Source: Lycocorax pyrrhopterus obiensis
Taxonomy: Eukaryota > Chordata > Aves > Passeriformes > Paradisaeidae
Direction of reading: 5' to 3'
NCBI GenBank assembly: GCA_014706295.1
Contig: JACSVZ010000002.1
Coordinates: 23,780,757 to 23,844,756 of the forward strand
DNA length: 64,000 nucleotides
Notes under the pieces: generated by a model
Databases searched by the model: none
What the model saw: the letters and a program-made list of their open reading frames with translations, nothing else
What the model was told of the DNA's origin: nothing
Translations under genes and position numbers: made by a program
In this document: positions 12,096 through 48,700 of the stretch, piece after piece
Numbering within the stretch: the first letter of the stretch is position 1
Layout: the number at the start of each line of letters is the position of its first letter

Positions 12096-15000
12096 CGATT
12101 CATTTTTCATCAGAATACACCTTTCCAACATTTTGTGGTGCTGGTGATTCAAGTACTATACTTCCAACTACAGTCTAAACAGACAAAAAATATTTTTTCT
12201 CTTAACACAAATCTTCCTCTAGGGGACTTGAGTAGGAATGTTTATTTTTGTCTTCAGATGGTCAAACCCTTGATACTCCTTTTCAGTGTATGTAGTAACT
12301 TACACAATCGATGTTCCCTTTCTTTCTGATTAGGTTACTTTTGTATAAAATTACATTGTGAGGCTGTTTGTGGCAGTGAATCTGAATTAATGTAAGCAGA
12401 AGTTATGAACCTGTTCTCTCCCAAGCCAAGATTTCAGTAGGCCATTAAGAATTAAAGCAAAGAGTAACCTCTCCTTTCAATCTGTGTGCCCTTCTCAAGT
12501 GTCTGTTTCCCAAATTGTGGGAATCTACATACAGAATTTTCCAGTTACCTCTCCTCAAGGAGTTTCTCAGAGCATTCTTGGGGTGCTTTTTCTAAACTGC
12601 GTCATAACAGACCACTGCTAGGCAAGGTAAAAGATTTGTCTCTTCTTCATGAGAAGCTGATTGCAAACTGTGGAGGAAATGGAAGTATTGTTTATTGTTG
12701 GCCAAAACAAAACCCAAAGCAACCACTTCATGCCTGCAGAGTTTTCAGAGCCTGACTATGGCTTAATGGCTCCCTTGGTGAGATAAGTGGAAATGGTACG
12801 TTGAAACTTAGCATATGCATATAAGGCTATACATAGAAACAAATACTGTGTTTCAATGACATATGACAATGATAGGGACACATATTGCAATGTACTTCCT
12901 TGGTAGGCTTTCTAGTCAAGCTTAACCCAGCAGCTCCTGAATAAATTGAGACCATCAGAAAAGAAACGTCCACCTTGGCTTTTAGTGACCAACAATATTT
13001 TTGATACAAAGGTCAAAGGTAGAAAAAAGGAAAAATGTCTCTTCTAGAAAATTATTGGAAAAGTCAGTGTAAGGAATGGGGAAAATCTGTTTAAAAAATC
13101 TCTTAACAATTTGGTTTTACCCATTCAGATTCCTGCCATAAAGGAGTGGCACATGTGATAGGCTGTTTGTTTCTGACTTCCCCAGGTCTGCTCTATCCTC
13201 TGATGCAATGGGATGTAAACAGTACATACAAACAGCAAGGGTTTTTTTGAAAGAACGCTTTCTGAAGTCTGTTTCTTCTCTAATAATTTCTAACATTCAA
13301 ATTTCTCTTAACAACAGGTGGTGTTTCATGGGGGATCATCACTGAAGAGTAATGAGCACTAGACCCTATCACATTGTTTTTTCTTTCCTTTTATCCAGCA
13401 AGACATTTCATCTGCCAAGTACAGCTGAGTTTTGTGAAGGTCTTCTGTAGTGTTTTATTACCAACCTTTGTTTTTTACAGGCCTGAAAAGCTTACTCAGC
13501 AGGGGTTTTTGCTGTTGGTGCTGTTTCGCTGTTCAGTCCCTGTCAAGGTCAGATGAGTGTGTTGAACACCACAGGTCTCTCTCCACAGCTCTTGTGCACA
13601 CACCTGCAGTGCTGGGGCACAGGCTCTGGGTTGTCCAGAACAAGGCATGGATATACTGAACAAGTCCAGCAAAGGGCCTCACCAGTGACTAAGAGACTGG
13701 AAATACAAGGAGAGGGTGAGAGCTGGGACTGTTCAACATGCAATAGACATGACTTGGTGGGGGAGGGAAACCTACTGATGTGACTAAATACTGGATAAAA
13801 GTGTTTATCAAAAGTATAGGGATCCACAGCAAAACAGTCTTCCTACTGAGCCCCTATAGCACCACTCTGTTAATTTTGCAGTTCTAGTTTTCTCTCACCA
13901 AACCTAAATAGTGGAGCAAACAGGGAATTAATTCTGCAAATACTTAAAAAGAAAACAAATCAAAAACAAAGCAAAAAAAAGTCCCCATACAATGCTGTCA
14001 ATTGAGTATACATTACAGACCTCAAAGGCTTTTTTAATAGTTAATGTGTGAAAATGCTATCCAATGAATACAGGCACACAGAAAAAATCTGAAAGGGAGC
14101 CCAGAAGCCAAAAATAAATGCTTCCTCAGCATTCAGCATGCGTATACAAAAAGGTGTATCAAATGTTTGAGAGATGGATATGTTTAGACAGAGCTCATGA
14201 ATAACAAAAACATTTTGCCAGCTACAAAAGTTCAGCAAAATTTGAGTATCACCTGATTCAGTACTTTCAGTATTCTGATTAAAATATGCAGTCCATAATA
14301 TATTGTAATATGCACAAGTATAGCACAAGCTTTGAAGACTTTAAATGTATCAACATGAGGAGTTGCCGTATTACTTCATGCTTGGGATAAACGTGGAATT
14401 AAATAATTACGTTTTGTTTCCATACTTTTAATGTTTAGAAAACCTCACCCACTGCAAACTCTCACTCCACCCGAGATTCCCACAAATGACATTATTTGCA
14501 AAGACAACTCCCAAGGAACTCCAGGAAATAAAAGTTCACTGATGAGAAGGCCTTGATACTTACTTTGCATGCCATGTGAAATCTTTGAGTGTTAGTGGGT
14601 ACTCTGAGTAAGACCTTCACAAGCAGTAAACTTTCAGTGTATTGCCTTTGATTCTGGCTACAGTAAGAAAATACCTAAAAAAAGATCACATTAAAAAAGG
14701 ATGACATCACAAACAGCTATTCCACAGCCCTCCTTGCACAAGAGTATATTTAGTGCATGCGACCTCTGATGTATCCTAAGCAGAAAACGGGAACTGAGGC
14801 GTTATTTGTTTTTCACAGAATCAGCTGCTGTGGGATGGCAGTTTCTCAATTGCTTTTCTAGCCTAGTTCCTCCAGCTATTTATGATATTACATGTATCCA
14901 AAGAACCAGTCTATAATATTGTCAATGAGAACATTTTTAGCGCTAGAAAGCTGAAAAACACATGGAGATTTCTAAAGGGTTAATTTGGTCTGTGATCCAT

Positions 15001-18000
15001 CCTGACAGCCACAGGGGCAGCTGTGGGATTCAAGCTGCCTCCCTCTGCTAGGCTCAAACGGGGAGGGCCTGAACGCTCACGCTCCCACGGTCTGACAAAG
15101 GCACAGACAGTGTCTAAACACAGGCACCACACTGATCAAGCAATTAGATAATTAGGACAACTTCAATATAGCTAAAAAAAATGTTCTGTACACATCTGTG
15201 TGTATCCAAAATACCTGCTTTTTTATATGTCTCCTTGAAACTGAGCTTTATAAGTGACCTTCCTTGTAACAATATGCTCTATCCATTGTTAAACTTTGTT
15301 TTCCATCTTGGAAGAGGACACAAGAAGTCTATCTTGCTTCATGTTTTGAAACATCACTACCATCCATCATCACCACATCTTTGGTAAAATGTTTTACTGT
15401 TTTGCCTGTGCTGCCAGTATTGGATCTTTCACAAACAGACGTGAGTGTGTTTATAATTTTTCATCAAGTGTGCACATCATGAATTTTGAGACAATAAAAT
15501 CAGAAAATATTTTAGCCTGAAATACTAGACAGCACTATTTTGTGGACATTCACAAAACCAAAAATTTCCACAGGGAAGAAAAGCAGTTTAAAGTACAGAG
15601 AAGAAAGTGGAAAAAAATTGGATGTGACAAGCAATAATGTCCTTGGTTATGCAGTCTCAATCAGAATAGAATCACTGATCATGCTACGTTTTGAACTAAT
15701 GAAGCTGCCTAAACTCTGGGAAAATTACATTTTGAAATTTTTTGTTTCTTGACATTTTCTTGTTAGCTGCAACTAAGAAGAACCCTCATCAAAATCACAT
15801 TACACATGTTTCTTTAATTATCTAAGTAGGTTGTTACAGTAGCGTATTCTCTCTTCTCAGGGTCAGAACAATGTCTTGTTTACAAAACGTTGAATTCCAT
15901 TACAATCTACAGAGAAAGAAACTTGGTCCTGAAAAACGAGTTAAGAACTGTTCTTCATAAAATACAGTCAGGGAGTTTCTCTGCATTTTGTTACAGTGCC
16001 CAAAATATAAAATCAGCTCTTGTTGCCATAGTTGGACCCACCTGGGTCACAAGACTGAAAATCTGCAGAGATGAAACTGTACAAGTGCTTCAATGCTGAG
16101 AACATATGCTGCTTATAAAATAATAAGGAAAGCATGAAAATCTGAGATCAGTGTTATTGATACCTGCTTTTTAGTTTCTGTAATGCAGCTTTTAATTTTT
16201 CAGCTGTTAACTGGAAAGGGTGACTTTCTTCATCAGTCACCTACAGAAAAAAAATATCAGCAAGAATAAAAAGATTGAATTTTCAAGAGGGAACTAATGT
16301 TACACAACTTACGTGGCAGATACATCTTGCAGTGCTTGAGGGGAAACATTTGCAAACCAAATTTACTCGTAGTATGACAGACTTAGAGCTGACAAATGTC
16401 AGTGCAGAACAGTGTCTGCACAGAAGAAGTGCAATCCTACACATCTGATGACACCCCCCTCCTGCCACTCTGCAGTCTGAGAAAATGATGGGCTGTCTCA
16501 AAAAGCACTACACAGGCCCCACCTCCTCCCTTGGCCTCGGTTTGCAATTTCAGGTTTTTTGATTTTTCCCTGTAAATGTCTGTTAATGTATGTGAATGGC
16601 TCAAGCTCCATCGCACCAAAGAAGGGCCTGTGAAGAGGCTGTATTCTACCCTATAGCCTCTTTTGGAATTCATATCATCATAGTAGGGAGCTGGAATAAG
16701 ATATCCACCTAAACCCACTAAGAAATGAAATTAGTATTTCTCATAAGCATTTCTCCCTCCGCCTGCTTGCCTGCGCCAGTTGCTCGGGGAATGAGGAACT
16801 CTCTGGGAAGGCTCTGCAGTGGCTCCCAACCATGGCCTCTTAGGACAGACCGACTCTTCCTTGTGCTCCATGGTCCAGGGGCCCCACATCCCTTACGTAC
16901 AGAGAGGAACAACCCCGTGTGTCCCATGCCACCCCAGCACTCTGCCTGCTCCCCACTGCAAGAGCTCTGCTTTAGACCCACTGTCCTCACCAAGACAGGG
17001 CTCAGTCAGCAGGACCTGCGCTGCTGGACAGCTGCTGGGGAAGGACAGTGAGATCCAGTCACTGAAACACGGGAAGAACAACTGGGGTCAGTGTGGAGCC
17101 AGATGCTGCTGTGAGGGAAGCCAAGACCTTTTTCTCCCCAGGATCCATAGAAAAACCAAGTTTCAATATGCTGACTTCAAGTGGGTTTTTCCCTACATCT
17201 ATGTTGTAAACCTGTCCTTAATGAAGGACATTTTGATCTTTTAAAAATAAAAAAATGTCTTTTAGGCATTTAGAAAATGAGCAGGTTTTTAACTACTGGA
17301 AAAACGGCCATTAGAAAATTGGCTAAGAGTTAATTCTTGGCAAACACTAAAACAGTAAACCACCAAATAGTTCCTGTTGTAGCCTTTAAGTATCTAAACA
17401 AGGTCACGATGCTGTAGTTACAACATTACTTCAGCAGTGCTTCAGCAATATACAAGCATTATATTAAAGTAATACATACTATTAAGAAACAATTTTATTA
17501 CTATTTCCTGAAACTTGGCAATAATTAAGGAAGTGGAGATTAGCACTGAATCTATAACTAGTTCATCTGAAGGACCCAATTACTTTCCCAACAGAAAAAC
17601 AGCATAAAACCATGTGGATGGTTTTAATCCTCCTGGTGCTAATGCTGGAATTACACAAATTGGCATTGAGGGCATTTTGTGGGTGGTTCCAAACATTCTG
17701 GTTTTTATTCTTTGCTTTTTATTCTACAAAGCTGCTGACCTCTAGAAATAAGGAAAATTGCCCAACACCTGCATGACCTTAATGATTTTTGATGTACCAA
17801 AATCCAGTGTCAATGTCCACTTATCCACTGGATCTCCACAAGATCCGTACTGTGCTATAGCTGTACCTGCATGGGGTACTAATCATTCCTGCAGAACCCT
17901 AAAAGCTGGTTTTGTGTAAACAACGAAGAAAGAGGTCAACTTTTTGCACCTAGAAGTCCCAGACTGACTTTGCCCCTGAGACATCAGTCTTCACTAAATC

Positions 18001-18994
18001 ATTTCAACTAATTCAAGCTATTAAAGACTTTTGGAGGCTGGTGTGGGACAGCACTGCTGAGAGATGCAAAATCTGCCCTGGTTACCTAATAGCAGCTGAC
18101 ATGACTCTGCTCCTGTAGGACATTACAGGAAGGCCACATACATGGGAGTCTTACAAAAACCCTTCCAGCTGTTAGAGGATAGAGAAGATTGATTTTTCCC
18201 CCTTCTTTTCTGTTAATCTGACTTAGACTTGTGACCTGAACACCAGCAAACTGATTTAGCGTTTCTTTACCAGCTACTGCCTGAGCATCTGCAACTATTT
18301 AATCCTAGATCTCTCTGCTGCATCACTGCAACAGCAGGCTAAACCTTACTCAACAGATTTCCATTTCACTGTGCCTATGACAGATTGCTACTGTTTGGGC
18401 TGTTTTAGAAACAGGAAAGCTAAAGCAATTGAACCTTAAAACCAAAATTCTCAAGTGGTGGCTGTAAATGGGTTATTCCCAAGTGATGCCTGTGAGAGAG
18501 AAGTGAATCCTTACCTGTCAACTGACATTGAAAAATTGTAATCCAGTCTCCCAACTTCATTCCACAGGATTAACTCTGCAAGCATCTGCTGAACTCACAC
18601 AAGAAACTCTAGTCTGCTTCTGGTCTCTTCAAAGTTCCTCCACTTCTTATGGGTTTATGATTGGTATCTTAACTTCTTGGAAAGTAGGCTTCACTCCCAC
18701 CCTACTGCATGAGCTTAGGAGCTATTAATAGAGTCAGATCCTCATGCAATGATACAGCATGCATGGATTTTACTGTTTTCACAATAACTAGGAGTTATTA
18801 CACAAACTAGGCAAGAAGTCAAATTATAAATTATATTAGTAAGATTAAAAAGTCAATTATATATTTTAATAATTTTATATATATGTAAACACACACATCC
18901 CCAGTTAATTTGAGTAAAACAGTCTGTGAGAAAATCAAGTTTATAAAGTGCTTTTGTTTTGAAATAGTATTTTAAAATATTTGTTTGCTTTTAG
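12096..18994. other. Gene-poor DNA between GATAD1 and PEX1 (left part)
   Basis: AT-rich sequence without a recognisable gene. It contains one plus-sense CR1 fragment (about 13575-13745). A GC-richer patch at about 16780-17130 yields overlapping ORFs on both strands without splice or family support. A short hydrophobic frame starts at the ATG at 17611 (MWMVLILLVLMLEL...) after an acceptor-like CCCAACAG, but it stops after 54 codons and matches nothing I know. Confidence 0.45.
13575..13745 (+). mobile_element. CR1 LINE internal fragment, sense on plus strand
   Basis: The plus strand carries CAAGTCCAGCAAAGGGCC, then an AGAGACTGGA segment and a GAGAGCTGGGACTGTTCA segment. These are spaced as in the CR1 ORF2 region preceding the 3'UTR. 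The copy has indels and lacks the 3' terminus. It is the only CR1 here in plus orientation. Confidence 0.65.
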
Positions 18995-19093
18995 GCTGGA
19001 GAAATTGACTATGTTTCTTTAATGCCACAAGACAGGGATGGAGAAACCCGCTGTATGACATTAAATGCAGACATTGGTCCACACAAAATTTAG
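18995..19093 (+). other. Orphan exon-like frame with an ITIM-like motif (unconfirmed)
   Basis: A pyrimidine-rich acceptor (TTTGTTTGCTTTTAG) ends at 18994. The following phase-0 frame runs 32 codons to a TAG at 19091-19093. The peptide contains EIDYVSL, which fits the I/V/L-x-Y-x-x-L/V pattern of inhibitory tyrosine motifs, and then the ending NADIGPHKI. An AATAAA follows at about 19422. It looks like the last coding exon of a plus-strand gene, but I found no convincing upstream exon in the preceding 8 kb, and a chance ORF of this length is quite possible. It may be a relic exon, a lineage-specific gene or coincidence. Confidence 0.25.
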
Positions 19094-22007
19094 ACTTGTT
19101 TGGCAAACTAAAAGCCAAAGTAAATTTTAAACCTAACATAAATTATAAAATTCATGTGTTTTAACCAGGCTGTTAACTGTCATGCTTAAAATATTGTCAA
19201 GCAGAGTTCTAGCTGGTGACATCTTTTATGAAACATAAGGCTAAGTAATTTAAGCCTCAGCAGATGTTGCTTATCTTTTAAGTTAATTTCAAATGGGTTA
19301 GGAAATCTTTTCCATTTTTTTTTCTCTTTGAAAATGGAACAAAGTTTGATTCCTTAAGAAGTCAGATGATCAAACACCTTGTGAAATTTTTACTATACAC
19401 CAGAAATACTGTTTCCCAAAGAATAAATGTGATTACGGCAGAATGCCATTAACAGTAAAAGGACCCAACACATTGGATGGGATTTAATGTGCCCCAATGT
19501 CCCCAATTCTTGGAAAAGCAAGTCTGTAAGATATTCACAATTAGGAATTACCAGAATCCCTCAACATTCAGACATATAAGCCTCTCAGTAGAGTTAATCG
19601 CACCAATTAAACCAGGATTTAACAGAATTGACCTGCTGTGTCACTTATTTTTCCCCCCAGAAACTCTTTCCAGGCAATACTCAGTCCAGAATAGCGGATC
19701 ACTTCAGAACAGGTACATTTTTCCAAAGCATTGTTTGAAAAAAATACCAGCTAACCAGCTGAAAGAAGATAGCTTGAAACATAAAGTCAGTTTTAAGAAA
19801 AATTATTGGATAGTAGCAGAAACCAAGTTCCTATTACCAAATTGAAATAATCCCTTGCACACTGGAAAGAGGGTTACTGTATACATCATTTATATTTAAC
19901 ACCTGTTTTTTCAGAAGTTCCTCAACTATGGGGAAAGACTGGTAGGCAGCTGAGGAAAGATCAGTGACAACTGACAATGTTGGTGACAACAGAAGTGAAA
20001 GAAAACGGCTACCCTGGATTATCAAACCTTTATAAGGGCTGTAGTATATACCCAGAAAAACTGACATCATTATCCCTTAAGTGAGGTAGGAGTGACAGGA
20101 GAACTAGTAGGGAGACATAGGATTTGTTCATCTTTAGGCTGCTGGTTCTCAGAGCTTGTTTAGTTCTTGACTTGTTGGAGGAGACTAGAAAACAGGTTCA
20201 AACATGACATACATTGTTTGTCTGCCTGTGGTATCACCATGAGCCACTGCCCCTAAATCCTACTGCCCTACAGAATGTGAAACAAATGTCATCAACCCCT
20301 CTTCTCTCTTTCGGAGTGCTTCTCCCTACCAGGCCTTGTGCAAGAGTTTCCACAAGCCACCTGATGCTCATTGCACAACACTTGAACAGAAAGGATTATC
20401 CTCCTCTGAGCTATAGGCTTAATGCTCCTTGTATCTCAGATTTAGGTCTATAGCAGATCTTAGCTAGGCTTCATTTACATTCTCTCTTACCTTTCAAGGT
20501 GAGATGACAATATAATTCAAAATGTGACCAAAAGACCACCTAACAGCAGGTAGTTATTCAGTGACCTGCTTCTTGGATCACATGAACTTGCCCTCAGCAT
20601 CATTCAGGTTACTTATGCAGGGGAATGTCTGAACTAACACACTAATTAAATTCCTTGCATGGAGGAAAGAGGAAAACCAGAGATTTGGAACCTAGGCTTC
20701 CTGGATTTTAAGAACATTTTCCATGACAGCGTAGTACATCATTTTGGTTGAGGACTGGTAAGACCTTGGCATACAGCAAACCTGCCTTTTTAACTTTGCA
20801 ATATAATACTTGGCACTGAAGTACAGTATTCTAATTAAATGACTCCCAGTGTGAGGACAGTACAATAATCTATGGAATTGTCTTTGTTACCATCATGATT
20901 AGCCTGTGACTAGTTCTTTCAGATTTAAGTATCAGTGCATTATGAGATTATCAGTACTAGGAAGGTTAAATAATTTCCATTTTTAATGAATTTTGTACAA
21001 CCATTATCTAGACCTAACTTGACGAACAGATGCTGCTGCTAATTTTGGCTAATCTGGATGCTTTTGTAATAGTTGAAGATTTCTTTACCAAGCAAAAAAG
21101 ATTTAATAAACCACAATGTTCTTTAAACAATTTTGACAAGGACAGAGCTAGAAGACCTCCTTCTTATAGAGGTGCTGGGTGTAGAAAAAAACCTCCGCTG
21201 AAAAATCGTTAAGCCAGTAGGTGAAAGAGTAAGTGCAAAGCTCCTATTGGTATCTGAGAAACTGCAGGAACTAATCAATGAAATTAACCGGGCTGAAGTT
21301 TCAAATGGAAGTATTTGAACTGAAGATAGTATTTCCTTGGGTTAGAGATTAAGACTATTTTGAAGTGGAAGCAAAATGCTGTCAAAGGGTTGAACAGACT
21401 CATGGGAAACATCTCCAGTTTTCTTTCCTGCCTCCTCCTTCTTTCTCCCTCCTTGTGTTAAGACCTGGTTATCTATGTATCAGTTAAGGACCCCAACTCT
21501 GACAATCTCCACGGCAGACAATGGTTGTGAATAATTTTAGAATGTAACATTAGAAAGCTTCCAAGCATCCAAAATGTTTTCAATGGTCTCCAGGAAGAAA
21601 AGGTAGGGATGAGAAGGTGCAGTTGTTGTGAAATGCAACTTGGTATTCTTCTGATTAACAAACAGTGGCAGAAAACAAGATACAATTATCTTGGTCTGGT
21701 TTTTCTTGCTATAGCTGGAAAAGTGTATTCTGAAAGTATTAGTCTAGTTGCCTACCAATATACATATGAAGCACCACCCTCCTTTAAGCCCTCCAAAGGC
21801 CATTAGAGAATGACTTCATGGAATATTTAAAAAACATATCCCCCACTATTATTACAATCTATTTGAACAGATTCTATTTGTTGTGAGGGAGTCAACAGGC
21901 ACAGGAAATAATTGTTAGATTTTGCCAACTAAATTGATAAACCCCAGAATTTATAAGTTTATATGATAAACAACTGGACAGAACATAACCAATGTTCTCT
22001 CAAAAAA
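19094..22007. other. Gene-poor DNA between the orphan exon and the PEX1 3' end
   Basis: AT-rich sequence with scattered short ORFs on both strands. None has splice sites plus a recognisable family. No repeat of a known avian class is evident by eye. Confidence 0.45.
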
Positions 22008-22013
22008 TTTAAT
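22008..22013 (-). terminator. PEX1: Candidate PEX1 polyadenylation signal (ATTAAA)
   Basis: TTTAAT on the plus strand reads ATTAAA on the minus strand, about 185 nt after the PEX1 stop. A second ATTAAA at 22139-22144 lies only about 55 nt after the stop. I did not find a canonical AATAAA on the minus strand between about 21000 and 22196, so the true 3' end is uncertain. Confidence 0.35.
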
Positions 22014-22196
22014 ATCAATCTAAAGGAAGACAATATTCTTCAAAATAAAATGTGACATAATTTTACAGCATGTAAGTTTGGAAGAAACTTATCTTCAACT
22101 GCTGCATTAATAAATCCATATGAATATAAATAATCTGATTTAATCACATTTGTAATTTCCAGTTACAGTTTAGCAATTACAAGCAAGTACAAGTCA

Positions 22197-45458
<23,262 letters not shown>

Positions 45459-45714
45459 GGCCGCGGCCGCCGGGCCCCGCGCGCCCGCTCCGCCCGGACA
45501 CGGACTGGCCTACCCGGGGCGGGCGCGGGGGGGAAATTCTGCCTGCCGCCCCCGGGACAGTGGTACAACCCACTGCCGGCCAATGCGGGCGCGGCATTTC
45601 CCCGCTGCCCGCCTCTGATTGGCTCTTTCGCTGCGGACAGCTGCCCCTTCTCCCCGCCTCACGGAGGGAGCCAATGGGGGCTGTGCGTCGCGGGGCGCGG
45701 TGGGGGGTGGGAAG
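45459..45714. promoter_or_regulatory. Bidirectional CpG promoter of PEX1 (-) and RBM48 (+)
   Basis: Only 256 bp separate the two opposed start codons. The interval is CpG-rich with no TATA box. It contains three CCAAT elements: 45580-45584 (+), 45618-45622 (as ATTGG) and 45671-45675 (+). Closely spaced CCAAT boxes bound by NF-Y are typical of bidirectional housekeeping promoters. The head-to-head PEX1/RBM48 pair is conserved with human. Confidence 0.85.
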
Positions 45715-48700
45715 ATGGCGGCCGGCAGCAGCGGCGGTCTGGGCGCTCCGTGCCGGCACCACGCGCAGCTGGGAGCCTGCGAGTCGCGCGCCAAGTACCG
45801 CGAGGGGTGGCGGCCGCGCGCCGTGAAGGTGGGGGGAGGTTTGGGAGGGTGTCGGGCGGAGCCGCTTCGATGAGGGGGCTGGGGGGTGGCGGCCGGGCCT
45901 GGGCTGGAGTCCCGCGGCTCCCGGGGAGGGGAGGGAGAGAGGGAGGCCGTGGGCCTCTCCTGCTGCGCGGCAGGAGTTTCTCGTTACTGCAGCAGAACTG
46001 TGAGATTTGGGTATCTCTGTGTGCGCTCAGTGTACGACGAGCTGTAGCGGCACCTTCTAGGGCCGGCGTGAGAAAGGATCATAGAATCGCTAAGGTTGGA
46101 AAAGACCTTAAAGATCGTGAAGTCCGGCCCACATCTATCTCCAGCCTCTTGTCAGGGAGTTGTAGAGAGCTATAAGGTCTCCTCTGAGCCACCTTTTTTC
46201 CCAGGCTGAGCCCCCCCGGCTCGCTCAGCTGCTCCTCATCAGACCTGTGATCCAGACCCTTGACCAGCTCCGTTGCCCTTCTCTGGACATGCTCCGGCAC
46301 CTCAGTGTCTTGGGGAGAGGGGTCCTGAACTGAACCCCGGATTTGAGGTGTGGTCTCCCAGTGCCGGAGCAGTGGTTACTCCTGCACGCATACATAAGGC
46401 ACATCTCTTTCATTATCACCACCCTCCTGTAAAATTTCAAACCCTCCATGCTTCACGAAGTCTCAAAGCTATTAAGTTTTTACTCTTCCAAGTGTACGCG
46501 GTGGGGCAGAGGACAGAGAGCCTTCTGCATCCACAGAGGAACAATGGCCACCACAGGCATCCAGCCATCACTGGGCACTGGAGGATACACGCAGGAGAAA
46601 CAGTATGGATGTCCCAAGTGTGAAAAAAACCTCATTCAAATCTCTTCTTCCTGGACAAGAAAGAGGTAGAAGGACAAACCTGCCAAAAAAAAAAAAATCA
46701 CATTGTGAAAGCATCAGGATCCTTCAGTCCTTTGTTCTGAAAAGAATGCAGGTTTGGGAGTATGCTGCTGCCATAAGAACAACTAATGTGACATGTCTGT
46801 GGAGAGTGTTTTTTATAGTGGAAGTTTGAGAGCTGATTTCCCGAGCAGTTCCCACTTTGTCCAGAATAGTCTTTTTTTTTTTTTTTGAGCAATAGGTGTA
46901 ACTTATGCAGTCTAAATGTTTGTGGTTTGGGGTGGGGTTTTTTTAACAAACTCAGAATGAATTTCCTCTGATCTCAGGGAAGAGCTGCCTAGGTGCCTAT
47001 TGTGCATAGTGAGCCATCGAAAAGCTTTGCTTAGAGTCTGTTATGTGACAGTCACTACACAAAGCAGAAGAGAATAGTTGGTTTTTAACCTGCTGGGAGA
47101 AGACCTTGTTTCTCTCAGCATCCAGATTTTATGTGTGTCTTAAAAACGTATGCTGTTGGATCACTATGGCAAGGAGACAGCTCTGCACACACAAGATCTG
47201 TCCCAGGGAATTGTGGTAATTGTTTTTTAGCTCCCTGTGTGGAAAAAAGCAGTTTTCTTCATCTGTGGGAAACAGAAGTAGAAACTTCCACAGGCATTAA
47301 TGAATTTGATTTACAGCCCTGGAAAGAGCTTGGGCTGATGTAGTGGCAAAGGTATACAGACTTTAAGCAGAAGAATTTTAAACCTAGGTTTTATAGTTAT
47401 AAGTAAGAAAATGTATTGGGTGATACGGTGAAGGGTTCTTAAGTATAGTAATGTGATTTTATAGTTTAAGTTAAGAATGCAGATGTTATAATAGAAGTAC
47501 ATGTGTGTACATGAGCTAGCAAGTTAATGGTTGTGGAACAGATGCAATGCAGTAAAAAGTACCAAAGGTGATAGGTTATAAAGTCAAAACAAAAGTTTTG
47601 TGTTAATTGCTTATTGGACTAAAAAGTTATAAATTGCCATGTAACCCTGAAACCTGTGACTGTCTGCAGCTATGGCGATGTGTTACTAAATCACGGCCTC
47701 TGAGAATGATGCCTTGTTGATTTTTCAAGTAATAAATTGTGATAACCGTGACTGTCCCATCTCTTGGATAATAAGGCGCCGACATTCATCTGCACGACTT
47801 CTCTGCCTATGAAGAAGATGGGTTTTTCTGTGTTTTTTCCTGTATTTTGGCAGTACCTCCTATGAACTGATTACTAGTATGTCTTGCATGGAAGTTGGTC
47901 AGTGACTTAAGAGATTTTACTCAGCAACTGGCAGTAGTACTCTGACCTTGTGCAAAAAAGTCTCATTTGTGTTTTACTGTGCTTGAGAAGCTTGAGTTGA
48001 GCTCTTGCTCAGTGATGAAGAGGTCCCAAATAACCATGCGCTTACTGCCCTGCAAATCAGAGTACATAAGGGTTTTCAGCATCCTGAGAGGATTTGGAGA
48101 ACAACAGAAAACATGGAGAAAATGTCTGCCTTTTGCAATAAAGCAAGAATGGGAACATTCTTGAATACTCTTTGTTTTTATTTTTTTTCAGGTTTACACT
48201 ATCAACTTGGAATCTCGCTATTTACTGATACAAGGAGTTCCTGCATTAGGTGTTATGAAGGAATTAGTTGAACAATTTGCATTATATGGTGCCATTGAGG
48301 AGTATCATGCTCTAGATGAATATCCAGCAGAGCAATTTACTGAAGTGTATCTCATAAAATTCCAAAAACTGCAGTGTGCAAGGTATTGGACAGGGCAATA
48401 TCTTTACACCTTCTGTACTTGGAATGTGTTAAGTTTGTAGAGAGTTGGAGTAAAGTCCTCAGTTTTGCCAATACAATTTATTTCCCTTCAGGGTGGCCAA
48501 GAAGAAAATGGATGAACGAAGTTTCTTTGGTAGTTTGCTGCACGTGTGCTATGCTCCAGAATTTGAAACAGTCCAAGAAACTAGAGAGAAGTTGCAGGAT
48601 AGAAGAAAGTATATAGCAAAAGCAACAAATCAAAGAGGTTTGTGATTACATTTCCTGTAAAATCTTAACGTTCTTCAGGAGTGGGTGGGGTTTTGGCTAA

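Noticed and set aside
16819..17244. 141-codon plus-strand frame in gene-poor DNA
   Set aside because: Overlapping frames exist on both strands. There is no domain or splice context, and the Pro/Ser/Cys-rich composition is typical of GC-richer non-coding DNA.
17611..17775. Short hydrophobic frame MWMVLILLVLMLEL... that might be a signal or transmembrane exon for the orphan exon
   Set aside because: Its possible donors give phase 1 or 2, while the exon at 18995 needs phase 0. T-rich DNA often yields hydrophobic frames by chance.
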